This document shows, one piece after another, positions 1-5,270 of a stretch of 5,270 nucleotides of DNA. Location of the stretch: the NCBI GenBank assembly GCA_036389695.1, contig DASVWG010000214.1:1-5270 (forward strand), given 5' to 3'. Below the pieces are notes generated by a model. It saw only the letters and a list, made by a program, of their open reading frames with translations. It ran no database searches and was not told the origin of the DNA. Within the stretch, counting starts at the first letter, position 1. Every line of letters starts with the position of its first letter. The translations under genes were made by a program, and so were the position numbers. This DNA comes from JALZHR01 sp036389695 (lineage in GTDB: Bacteria > Acidobacteriota > Blastocatellia > Pyrinomonadales > Pyrinomonadaceae).

Positions 1-9
1 AATCAAAAA

Positions 10-429
10 TCATTTTTCAAATATTTCCCAAATCCGTTTAATCGCGCCTTTTTGCTCGTCTTTATTTTTAACGGCAATAAAAATTGTGTCATCGCCGGCA
101 ATCGTGCCGACAATCTCGTCGATACCCGCATCGTCAATGCGCACCGCCACCGCCGAAGCCAACCCCGGCTCGCACTTCGCCACAATCAGATAGTCGCCCG
201 CCGTATCCAGACTCAGCAGTCCGAAAGCAACAGCGTTACGCGGCTTTCTCGGCAAAGTATATTGCCCGTGAACTTTGATGATTCCCAAATCAAGCAAATC
301 ACGCGAAACGCTCGATTGAGTCACGGAAAATCCCTTTTTTTCCAAAAGCTCCGCCAGCTCTTCCTGTCTGCCAATCTGCCGCGCGCTGATTAATTTTAAA
401 ATCGTCGTTTGTCTTTGCTCTTTCTGCAT
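10..429 (-). CDS. argR: Arginine repressor ArgR
   Basis: Transcription factor that senses L-arginine and normally represses arginine biosynthesis genes and activates catabolic ones, acting as a cytoplasmic hexamer. The 139-residue product has both family domains. The N-terminal winged helix (about 1-65) carries the recognition-helix signature TQSSVSRDL (37-45) followed by LGIIKVHGQY. The C-terminal oligomerisation and arginine-binding domain (about 72-139) carries GTIAGDDT (108-115), whose paired Asp residues (113, 114) correspond to the ligand-binding pair of the family. The frame is open 19 codons further upstream, to an ATG at 484-486, but that ATG lies inside the predicted -10 box and the extra residues do not resemble ArgR. 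Start 427-429 gives the usual family beginning (MQKEQRQ..I..LI). No clear Shine-Dalgarno precedes it. An ATG at 469-471 is the only other candidate. Slightly shorter than the usual 150 or so residues, but complete. Confidence 0.95.
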   Translation of the reverse strand: MQKEQRQTTILKLISARQIGRQEELAELLEKKGFSVTQSSVSRDLLDLGIIKVHGQYTLPRKPRNAVAFGLLSLDTAGDYLIVAKCEPGLASAVAVRIDDAGIDEIVGTIAGDDTIFIAVKNKDEQKGAIKRIWEIFEK

Positions 430-441
430 AAAACTAAAAAC

Positions 442-461
442 TATGCATCGTTTAGTGCATA
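442..461. promoter_or_regulatory. Palindrome in argR leader, possible ArgR operator
   Basis: Perfect 6-bp arms TATGCA and TGCATA are separated by 8 bp, giving a 20-bp dyad close in size to an 18-bp ARG box. It sits just downstream of the predicted argR transcription start. The half-site TGCATA resembles variants seen in natural ARG boxes, though it departs from the canonical TGAAT-N4-ATTCA. Autorepression of argR is known in other bacteria; assigning this site to ArgR is inference. Confidence 0.4.
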
Positions 462-484
462 ACTCTTGCATGGACGCATAAAAC

Positions 485-513
485 ATCCTAAAAGTTGTCT
501 ATAAATAAGTCAA
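485..513 (-). promoter_or_regulatory. Predicted sigma70-like promoter of argR
   Basis: Read on the minus strand, TTGACT (508-513) is followed by a 17-nt spacer and TAGGAT (485-490). These match the -35 and -10 consensus at 5/6 and 4/6 positions with ideal spacing. Transcription would begin near base 478, leaving a leader of about 50 nt before the chosen argR ATG. This placement rules out the longest possible argR start, which falls within the -10 box. Confidence 0.6.
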
Positions 514-522
514 TGTTGTTTT

Positions 523-561
523 GTGAATTCGCGCATAAGTTGTCAGTGAATGCGCATAAGT
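523..561. repeat. Short tandem near-repeat upstream of argR promoter
   Basis: GTGAATTCGCGCATAAGT (523-540) recurs as GTGAATGCGCATAAGT (546-561), identical apart from a 2-bp deletion. The shared GCATAA cores are 21 bp apart, about two helical turns. Each unit starts with TGAAT, the canonical first half of an ARG box, and ends in a weak match to the second half. The pair lies directly upstream of the argR -35 box, so it could be an upstream operator pair for ArgR or another regulator. Confidence 0.45.
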
Positions 562-603
562 GGAAGCGCGTTGGCTTGTATAGCAGCCCTTGCCGGGCGT
601 TAA

Positions 604-1329
604 TTATGATCGATTATTTTTTAGTTGAGCGACAAAGCGGCGCGACATTACCAACGGCTCTTTGATATTTCGTAAATACACTCGATATGAATAATTGAAC
701 CATTGTTCAACGCGCTCAACATTTTCAAGATTGATAACGGTCGAACGATGTACTTGCGCGAAGTGCTTCGCGGGAAGCTGTTTGAGCCATTTTTTCAATG
801 ATTTATGCAGCACTAACTTTCTTCCATCGGCGATTAATACTTCCGAATAGACGCCATCTGCGCGAATGCAGACGATGGAGCTGACTTTAATAAAATCCGC
901 TTGATTTCCGATGGCGATAAAGAGATAGTCGTCATACTCCAAAGGCTGGCTCGTTTCAGCGGATTCCTGCGAATCTCCGCTCAATCGCGCGACGGCTTGC
1001 GCCAGACGCTGCGGGTTGATTGGTTTCAGCAGGTAATCGAGCGCGTTCACCTCAAACGCGCGGATTGCATATTGGTCGAAAGCTGTCACAAAAACGATTT
1101 TCGGCAGCAAGTTGATTTGTTGCAGCAAGTCGAAACCGGACTCGCCCGGCATTTGAATGTCGAGAAAAATTAGCTCCGGCTGCAAATCGTTGACAATTTT
1201 AACGGCACTCGGAACACTGTCAGCTTCGGCAATGACTTTGATAATCTCGAAATGAGAAAGCAGATCGCGTAATTGAAGACGAGCCAGCCGTTCATCATCA
1301 ACAATAATTGTTCTCCACTGATTTTTCAT
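604..1329 (-). CDS. LytTR-family response regulator
   Basis: DNA-binding response regulator of 241 residues, the cytoplasmic output partner of the kinase just upstream. The receiver domain (about 5-116) shows the acidic pair D11/D12, the phosphorylated aspartate D57 in LDIQMPG, T82 and K102 in DYLLKP. A linker of about 15 residues rich in Ser, Glu and Gln leads to a LytTR DNA-binding domain (about 137-238), with FAQVHRSTVINL (190-201) as its most recognisable motif. LytTR proteins usually bind pairs of imperfect direct repeats. The start follows the kinase stop after 10 nt. There is no properly spaced Shine-Dalgarno, only GAG abutting the ATG, so translation may be coupled to the kinase. The same frame stays open far upstream inside the kinase gene, but that part encodes no receiver or other recognisable sequence. 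The regulated genes cannot be deduced; it belongs to the LytR/AlgR/YehT-type group without a specific gene name. Confidence 0.93.
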   Translation of the reverse strand: MKNQWRTIIVDDERLARLQLRDLLSHFEIIKVIAEADSVPSAVKIVNDLQPELIFLDIQMPGESGFDLLQQINLLPKIVFVTAFDQYAIRAFEVNALDYLLKPINPQRLAQAVARLSGDSQESAETSQPLEYDDYLFIAIGNQADFIKVSSIVCIRADGVYSEVLIADGRKLVLHKSLKKWLKQLPAKHFAQVHRSTVINLENVERVEQWFNYSYRVYLRNIKEPLVMSRRFVAQLKNNRS

Positions 1330-1339
1330 CTCGTTGGTT

Positions 1340-2431
1340 TTAATCAACGGCGATTTTAATCGCCGCGTGAACCCATCCGTCCGCTTCGTAAACATCAAAA
1401 ACGTGCTTATTCGGAAACCTGGAAGCAAGGCGCTGCCGGACATTTTCCAGACCGACTCCGGCGCCGCGAGCATTAAACGGCTGACGGGCGTTTGCTGCTC
1501 GAACCCACGAGCCGGTGTTCGAGACGGTGACGCACAAAACTTTGTTTTCCCGATTAACAGTGAGTTTGATGCGGAGCGGTAAGACGGTGGTTTGCATTCC
1601 ATACTTGACCGCGTTTTCAACCAGCGAGTTGAGCAGAAAACTCGGCAGTCGAAAATGTCCGACGAGCGGTTCGACCGAGTAATCAACGACGAGCTTGTCT
1701 TCAAATCTAATTTTCTCGATTGCCAGGTAATTACGCACAGCTTCGATTTCATCTGCCAAGGATGCTTCACATTCTTTATCGCGGAGCAGGGAATAGCGCA
1801 AAAACTCGGAAAGCTCGACAATCATTCGCTCGGCTCGGCGCGGGTCTTCGCCGACCAGCCCGCGAATGGAGTTCAGCGAATTAAATAAAAAATGCGGATT
1901 AAGCTGATAGCGCAGCATTTCCAGTTGAGCGCGCAGCGTTTGTTCTTCCTGCGTGCGTAAATTCGACCAGTATTTGATGCCGAAGTATAACGCGCTCCAC
2001 GCGAACAAAGTAATCGCGTAAACAAGCGCAAGTCGCGGATATGAGGCTATCGCGTGCGAGTAATCGAATTCGGGTCTTGACATCCACCAGTAAAACTTTT
2101 CAGCCGCTCCCCAGACGCATCCGAAAACCAGCGAACCGAGCAATGCCGCCAGGACGGGTTGTAATAATAATGTCTGACCGCCGCCCGCGTAAATGCGCCG
2201 GTAAAATAACCTCAAAACACTGCTCAGGAGAAAGCCGATAATCGAGCTATAAACTTTGAATATTAATATATTCAGATGCCCGCCTTCCTGCGCCACAAAA
2301 GGCAGAATCGTGATATATAGAACCAGACAGTAAGCCGACCAGCAGCCAGCCTGCATCCACCAAAAAGAAGGCAAGTCGCCGCTCATTCTAAATTTAATCT
2401 CGGTCAGCAATTTCTCCGGGCGAATTTTCAT
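1340..2431 (-). CDS. LytS/YehU-type membrane sensor histidine kinase
   Basis: Inner-membrane sensor kinase of 363 residues that autophosphorylates on histidine and passes phosphate to the LytTR regulator encoded next. The N-terminal part has four hydrophobic segments (about 23-47, 52-78, 87-113, 130-152) with very short loops and no extracellular domain, so the signal is probably sensed within or at the membrane. The His_kinase domain (PF06580 type) follows, with phospho-acceptor H180 in LNPHFLFNSLNSI. The HATPase_c domain shows the N box ENAVKYG (272-278, tyrosine where histidine is common), NTG (305-307) and the glycine-rich GAGVGLENVRQRL (323-335). Length and order are normal for the family. 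Only a weak purine-rich stretch precedes the ATG. The gene starts 44 nt after the serine hydrolase stop and ends 10 nt before the regulator, so the three may be one operon. Confidence 0.93.
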   Translation of the reverse strand: MKIRPEKLLTEIKFRMSGDLPSFWWMQAGCWSAYCLVLYITILPFVAQEGGHLNILIFKVYSSIIGFLLSSVLRLFYRRIYAGGGQTLLLQPVLAALLGSLVFGCVWGAAEKFYWWMSRPEFDYSHAIASYPRLALVYAITLFAWSALYFGIKYWSNLRTQEEQTLRAQLEMLRYQLNPHFLFNSLNSIRGLVGEDPRRAERMIVELSEFLRYSLLRDKECEASLADEIEAVRNYLAIEKIRFEDKLVVDYSVEPLVGHFRLPSFLLNSLVENAVKYGMQTTVLPLRIKLTVNRENKVLCVTVSNTGSWVRAANARQPFNARGAGVGLENVRQRLASRFPNKHVFDVYEADGWVHAAIKIAVD

Positions 2432-2475
2432 TTACTTTTTCTGATTCAGACGGGCGGAGCAAATCCTGCTTTATT

Positions 2476-3558
2476 TTACATTTTGGGAGATTTTGCCGCC
2501 CGTGACGGAATGTATAAACCGGCTATTTTGCTTGAAAACTCAGAACTATCGACCTGCTCCAGATTTGTCAGGACAATTACCGTTACCCCATCATCAACGA
2601 AACGGGCAAAATGCGACTTAAAGCCGTTAAGAGTTCCGCCGTGACCGATACGTTTTCTGCCGTTTACTTCGTCAATTCTCCAACCTAAACCATAAATTGA
2701 ATTTTTGCCGTCGTTGAATTTAAACGGTGTCCACATTAATTTGCGGCTTTCAGGCTTTAAAAAACTCGTTCCATTCAACGCGGCTTCCAGCTTTGCCAAA
2801 TCCAGAATCGTCGAAAGAAACGCGCCGCTCGGGCGAACGGCTGTGTAAACTTCGGCGTTCTTCAACTTATTGCCGGTAAACGAATAAGCGTTGGCGCGAT
2901 GCGGCACAATATCGTCGAATGTGGTGGTGCGGGTCGAGCTCATTCCAAGCGGTTTAAAGATGCGTTCGGTTAAAAACTCGCTCCACGATTTGCCGGAAAC
3001 CTGACGGATAATTTCCGCGAGCGAAAAATAACCCACATTGCAGTATTCGTATTTTTCACCGGGCGTAAAATTCAGAGGCAGCGGATAAGCGGTCTTTATG
3101 ACATCAATATCAGGCTGGATTTTGAAAGGATTAAAGCCGGGAGCTTCGCGGATGATTCCCGAAGTGTGCGAGAGCAAATTCCGAATCGTAATGTCCTTCC
3201 AGCTTTCGGGCGTTCCTTCCAAATATTTACTGACTTTATCATCAAGCGAAATTTTGCCTTCTTCAACCAGAAGCATAATTCCCATAGCGATAATCGGCTT
3301 GCTGATGGAACCGATTTTAAAAACCGTTTCAGTCGTGACGGGAACATTTGTTTCGACATTAGCCAGACCATAGCCTTTAACTTTAGCAATCTTCCCGTTT
3401 TTAATAATTGCCAGCGAAACGCCCGGAATATGCTGTTTTTGCATTTCCGATTTAACGAAATCGTCAATTTTATCAGCCGTTTGAGCTGAAATTGACGAAA
3501 CAAATAAAAAAACGCTCAAAAAAGAAAGCAAAAACCATTTTGGGTATGTATTTTTCAT
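2476..3558 (-). CDS. Secreted beta-lactamase-fold serine hydrolase (PF00144)
   Basis: Exported serine hydrolase of 360 residues from the class C beta-lactamase / DD-peptidase / esterase superfamily. An N-terminal signal peptide (about 1-26, hydrophobic core WFLLSFLSVFLFV, likely cut near SISAQ) sends it to the periplasm or outside. The catalytic signatures are present: SISK (S84 nucleophile, K87), Y172-C-N174 (YxN motif) and H306-G-G (HxG, the KTG equivalent). No extra C-terminal domain follows. Substrate cannot be told: true beta-lactamase, D-amino peptidase, carboxypeptidase and esterase all share these motifs, and an antibiotic-resistance claim is not justified. An in-frame ATG five codons upstream (3571-3573) is possible, but the chosen start gives a classic signal peptide and better fits the tentative promoter at 3575-3601. 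The kinase/regulator pair follows after 44 nt, so the enzyme may be co-expressed with that system. Confidence 0.9.
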   Translation of the reverse strand: MKNTYPKWFLLSFLSVFLFVSSISAQTADKIDDFVKSEMQKQHIPGVSLAIIKNGKIAKVKGYGLANVETNVPVTTETVFKIGSISKPIIAMGIMLLVEEGKISLDDKVSKYLEGTPESWKDITIRNLLSHTSGIIREAPGFNPFKIQPDIDVIKTAYPLPLNFTPGEKYEYCNVGYFSLAEIIRQVSGKSWSEFLTERIFKPLGMSSTRTTTFDDIVPHRANAYSFTGNKLKNAEVYTAVRPSGAFLSTILDLAKLEAALNGTSFLKPESRKLMWTPFKFNDGKNSIYGLGWRIDEVNGRKRIGHGGTLNGFKSHFARFVDDGVTVIVLTNLEQVDSSEFSSKIAGLYIPSRAAKSPKM

Positions 3559-3574
3559 AATTAAAAATGCCATA

Positions 3575-3601
3575 AATATATTTGACTCAGTTGCGATTCA
3601 A
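3575..3601 (-). promoter_or_regulatory. Tentative promoter of the serine hydrolase gene
   Basis: On the minus strand TTGAAT (3596-3601) and TATATT (3575-3580) resemble -35 and -10 boxes, but the spacer is 15 nt, shorter than optimal. It would place transcription start near base 3568 and favour the ATG at 3556-3558 over the one at 3571-3573. The AT-rich context makes chance matches likely. Confidence 0.3.
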
Positions 3602-3605
3602 TAAA

Positions 3606-3726
3606 AGGCAGAAACGCTGGTAGTCATGGAGCGTGTCCGAGATGAATAATTCGATATGCTGCTTGAAATTCAGGTGTCCAATAATTAATGTTGAAACACG
3701 CTCCATGACTACCAGCGTTTCTGCCT
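3606..3726. repeat. 121-bp element with perfect 31-bp inverted repeats (REPIN/MITE-like)
   Basis: The arm 3606-3636 (begins AGGCAGAAACGCTGG) is matched without error by the reverse complement at 3696-3726. The arms enclose 59 bp of AT-rich DNA with no coding capacity. Each arm also contains its own small dyad, ACGCT-N11-AGCGT (3614-3618 / 3630-3634 on the left). Two inverted palindromic units about 100 bp in overall size is the arrangement of REP doublets (REPINs, BIMEs); a non-autonomous transposon remnant (MITE) is the alternative. I see no target-site duplication and no T-run that would make it a standard terminator. It lies between the NTF2-like gene and the serine hydrolase gene, so the transcript could form a long hairpin there. 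Confidence 0.85.
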
Positions 3727-3812
3727 GTACCGGTTTATTTAATTTTCTCCCGTTTTGTCTGATTCAAGTATATTTATTCCTTAAAAATCTCCGCATAATG
3801 ACTTAAATTTCA

Positions 3813-4670
3813 CTATTTTTGCTTCGGTGGTTTCGGTTCGCCGTAAAAAACATTATTGACGATTTTCCACTCGTCGCCAATTTTGAGCAACGCCAAATAC
3901 TCAAAATATTTTACGTCCGGGTAATCTGCTGTTATTTTCGCAACCGCCGCATTTCCCGAAACTTCAATGCTTTCAATCGCGCGTTTGCGGTCGGCGTCGT
4001 CAGCAGCGGGCTTGCCTTTTCTTACTTCCGCAAATTTGATTAAGAATTCGGGATAAGTTTTCGACGAATATTTATTGTTTTCAACATACTTTTGATTTCC
4101 TTCCGGCTGAAGAGTTTGTTTCAGAAGCTCGGAATCTCCGGTTTTGGTCGCCCGCAAAAAAGTTTTAAGCGTCGTCTCGACGGCTTGTTTTTCCTCGTCG
4201 GCTGACTTGAAATTCGATTTTCCGGTCGTGTTATTGCGAGGCTCGGCAAAAAATGCTTTGTTGACGATTTTCCATTCGCCGTCAATTTTCAGCAACGTCA
4301 TATAATCGGTAAATTTTATCGTCGGGTAATCAAGAACGATTTTTGCGATTGCCGCAGTTCCCGAAACCTCAACGCTTTCGATTGTGCGTTTGCGCTCCGC
4401 TTCATCTTTCGCCTGTTTACCGTTGAAGAATTTAGCGAATTCTTCGACGCTCAAATTCGTCAATTTCCCGTCACGAAAAGACATAATCCGCGCATCTGTG
4501 TAAAATGCTTTGCGGATAAATTCGGGATTGCCGGTGGTCTGTCCCTGCAAATAGTTGTTAAGCGGAATTTTAGCCGATTCGGTTTCTTTGTCTTGAGCCG
4601 CAGCTTCGTTTGCGAAAAACAAACTTCCAATCACGATTAAAACAAATAAAAATATTAACTTTTTCAACAT
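3813..4670 (-). CDS. Secreted tandem NTF2-like (putative lumazine-binding, PF12893-like) protein
   Basis: Exported protein of 285 residues with no assignable reaction. A signal peptide (about 1-25, LIFLFVLIVIGSLFFA then ANEAAAQ) is followed by two copies of an NTF2/SnoaL-like fold. Domain 1 (about 34-144) has the typical order: helix with GNPEFIRKAFY, DARI, DGKL, then the sheet ending LLKIDGEWKIVNKAF. Domain 2 (about 158-279) repeats this and ends LLKIGDEWKIVNNVF, exactly 135 residues later, but has lost the DGKL-type segment. A basic, proline-rich tail (PKPPKQK) closes the protein. Such domains bind small hydrophobic ligands or act as enzymes in other families, but catalytic residues are not identifiable here. 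A strong ribosome binding site fixes the start. The inverted-repeat element downstream separates it from the serine hydrolase, so it is probably its own transcription unit. Confidence 0.88.
   Translation of the reverse strand: MLKKLIFLFVLIVIGSLFFANEAAAQDKETESAKIPLNNYLQGQTTGNPEFIRKAFYTDARIMSFRDGKLTNLSVEEFAKFFNGKQAKDEAERKRTIESVEVSGTAAIAKIVLDYPTIKFTDYMTLLKIDGEWKIVNKAFFAEPRNNTTGKSNFKSADEEKQAVETTLKTFLRATKTGDSELLKQTLQPEGNQKYVENNKYSSKTYPEFLIKFAEVRKGKPAADDADRKRAIESIEVSGNAAVAKITADYPDVKYFEYLALLKIGDEWKIVNNVFYGEPKPPKQK
3834..4397 (-). repeat. Internal gene duplication encoding two NTF2-like C-terminal halves
   Basis: Bases 4239-4397 (residues 92-144) and 3834-3992 (residues 227-279) are homologous at a fixed offset of 405 bp, with no gaps. 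By hand alignment about 33 of 53 residues are identical, and the DNA similarity is obvious by eye (for example the 15-bp match TTGACGATTTTCCAC/T at 3856 and 4261 on the plus strand). The N-terminal halves of the two domains are far less alike and need gaps. Confidence 0.85.
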
Positions 4671-4675
4671 AATTA

Positions 4676-4681
4676 CTCCTT
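4676..4681 (-). promoter_or_regulatory. Strong Shine-Dalgarno for the NTF2-like gene
   Basis: AAGGAG on the minus strand, 5 nt before the ATG at 4668-4670. It is the only canonical ribosome binding site in the window and fixes this start. Confidence 0.85.
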
Positions 4682-5270
4682 CGATTTCTTTTCTGATTTC
4701 CTGGAATACATTTCTCTCATTATTTAATCTTTTGACCTGTGATAACTTCCGTATAACGTGTTGTCGCTTTGATGGACAATCATACCCGTAACCTTTAATG
4801 AAACAAGAACAAATATGCGAACGGCTGTCAGAACAGTTAAGCGGTCAAAAAAAAATAGTAGAAATCCGGACAGAGGGCAAGGCACAACGAAGCAAAAATC
4901 TACTCCGGCACCTTTAATGCAGTGTTTGAGCGTCTCAATTTTTATTTGCCCTTGCTGACGGAATAAAATTCGCGCGAAATTTTTCAAACGAATTGTGAGC
5001 ACCGGGTTTGTCAAATATATAATTCCCTAAATTTTCATAAAGTTAGAAACGTTTGGAGTCTGCTCAACATCTTGACTGGATTGCTGTTTGACTAATCCGT
5101 CACATATCGAAAGTAAGAATAATCTTAAAAAAGCCGGAATTCTATGAGGCTGTTCGGATATTCTGCCAACTGCCGAGATTGGTCTGTGAAATTGCAATTT
5201 CGTCCGGTAATTCGGAACGTTCGCGATTGATTAATCTGAAACAGGCGTGGCGCGGCGGGAATTTTTTCGG
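4682..5270. other. Long region without a convincing gene
   Basis: About 590 bases in which no frame gives a recognisable protein. A 96-codon minus-strand frame (4724-5014) begins with TTG, lacks a ribosome binding site and has no recognisable domain. Features seen by eye: an A9 run (4847-4855); an imperfect palindrome centred on TTCGCGCGAA (4963-4984); a perfect 14-bp palindrome GAAATTGCAATTTC (5188-5201); and a very tentative minus-strand promoter for the NTF2-like gene, TTGTCC (4774-4779), 18 nt, TATACG (4750-4755). At the right edge, frames are open on both strands (for example minus 5142-5270, 42 codons then TAG), so the tail of a neighbouring gene could be cut by the window end. It is otherwise best read as intergenic or decayed sequence. 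Confidence 0.55.

Noticed and set aside
430..486. N-terminal extension of ArgR by 19 residues from the ATG at 484-486.
   Set aside because: That ATG overlaps the predicted -10 box, and the added residues do not match the ArgR family, whose usual start corresponds to 427-429.
586..598. GCCC-N5-GGGC hairpin just after the response-regulator stop, considered as a terminator.
   Set aside because: The stem is only 4 bp and no T-run follows on the minus strand.
1330..1821. The response-regulator frame stays open about 164 codons upstream, which would give a 405-residue protein.
   Set aside because: The extension lies inside the kinase gene in another frame, lacks any recognisable domain, and the receiver domain begins right after the ATG at 1327-1329.
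2476..3558. Calling the serine hydrolase an antibiotic-resistance beta-lactamase (ampC).
   Set aside because: The SxxK, YxN and HxG motifs are shared by peptidases and esterases of PF00144; nothing here identifies a beta-lactam substrate.
4791..4919. 10-bp direct repeat ACCTTTAATG at 4791 and 4910 as possible target duplication or attachment site.
   Set aside because: Nothing between the copies looks like an inserted element, and a 10-bp match is not significant at this scale.
4724..5014. A 96-codon minus-strand frame as a small gene.
   Set aside because: It starts with TTG, has no Shine-Dalgarno and shows no domain or clear coding character.
5009..5014. Perfect TTGACA on the minus strand as a -35 box.
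   Set aside because: No acceptable -10 sequence occurs 15-19 nt downstream.

Overview
All supported genes in this window lie on the minus strand, so the natural reading order runs from base 5270 down to base 1. Moderate GC, secreted proteins with short lipophilic signal peptides, a PF12893-type NTF2-like protein, a PF00144 serine hydrolase and a LytS/LytTR-type two-component pair together suggest a free-living Gram-negative-type bacterium. Acidobacteriota (for example Blastocatellia) is my best guess. This is a feeling from protein style and composition, not a proof; Bacteroidota or another phylum is possible.

Layout in transcription order. Bases 5270-4682 hold no convincing gene. Bases 4670-3813 encode a secreted protein made of two tandem NTF2-like (putative lumazine-binding, PF12893-like) domains, preceded by the only strong Shine-Dalgarno in the window. 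The next intergenic gap (3812-3559) contains a 121-bp element bounded by a perfect 31-bp inverted repeat, resembling a REP doublet (REPIN/BIME) or a MITE. Bases 3558-2476 encode a secreted beta-lactamase-fold serine hydrolase. It is followed after 44 nt by a four-helix membrane histidine kinase of the LytS/YehU type (2431-1340), and 10 nt later by its LytTR response regulator (1329-604). The last gene is the arginine repressor argR (429-10). It has a good sigma70-like promoter and several repeated TTATGC motifs that may be operator half-sites for autoregulation.

How the genes may work together: the kinase and regulator form a clear signalling pair, and the hydrolase directly upstream may be co-transcribed with them, linking an envelope enzyme to an envelope-sensing system (inference). 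ArgR is a separate unit controlling arginine metabolism. The NTF2-like protein is probably an independent gene. I see no CRISPR array, tRNA, rRNA, transposase or phage gene. The most unusual items are the 31-bp inverted-repeat element, the unevenly diverged internal duplication in the NTF2-like protein, and the architecture of the argR control region.
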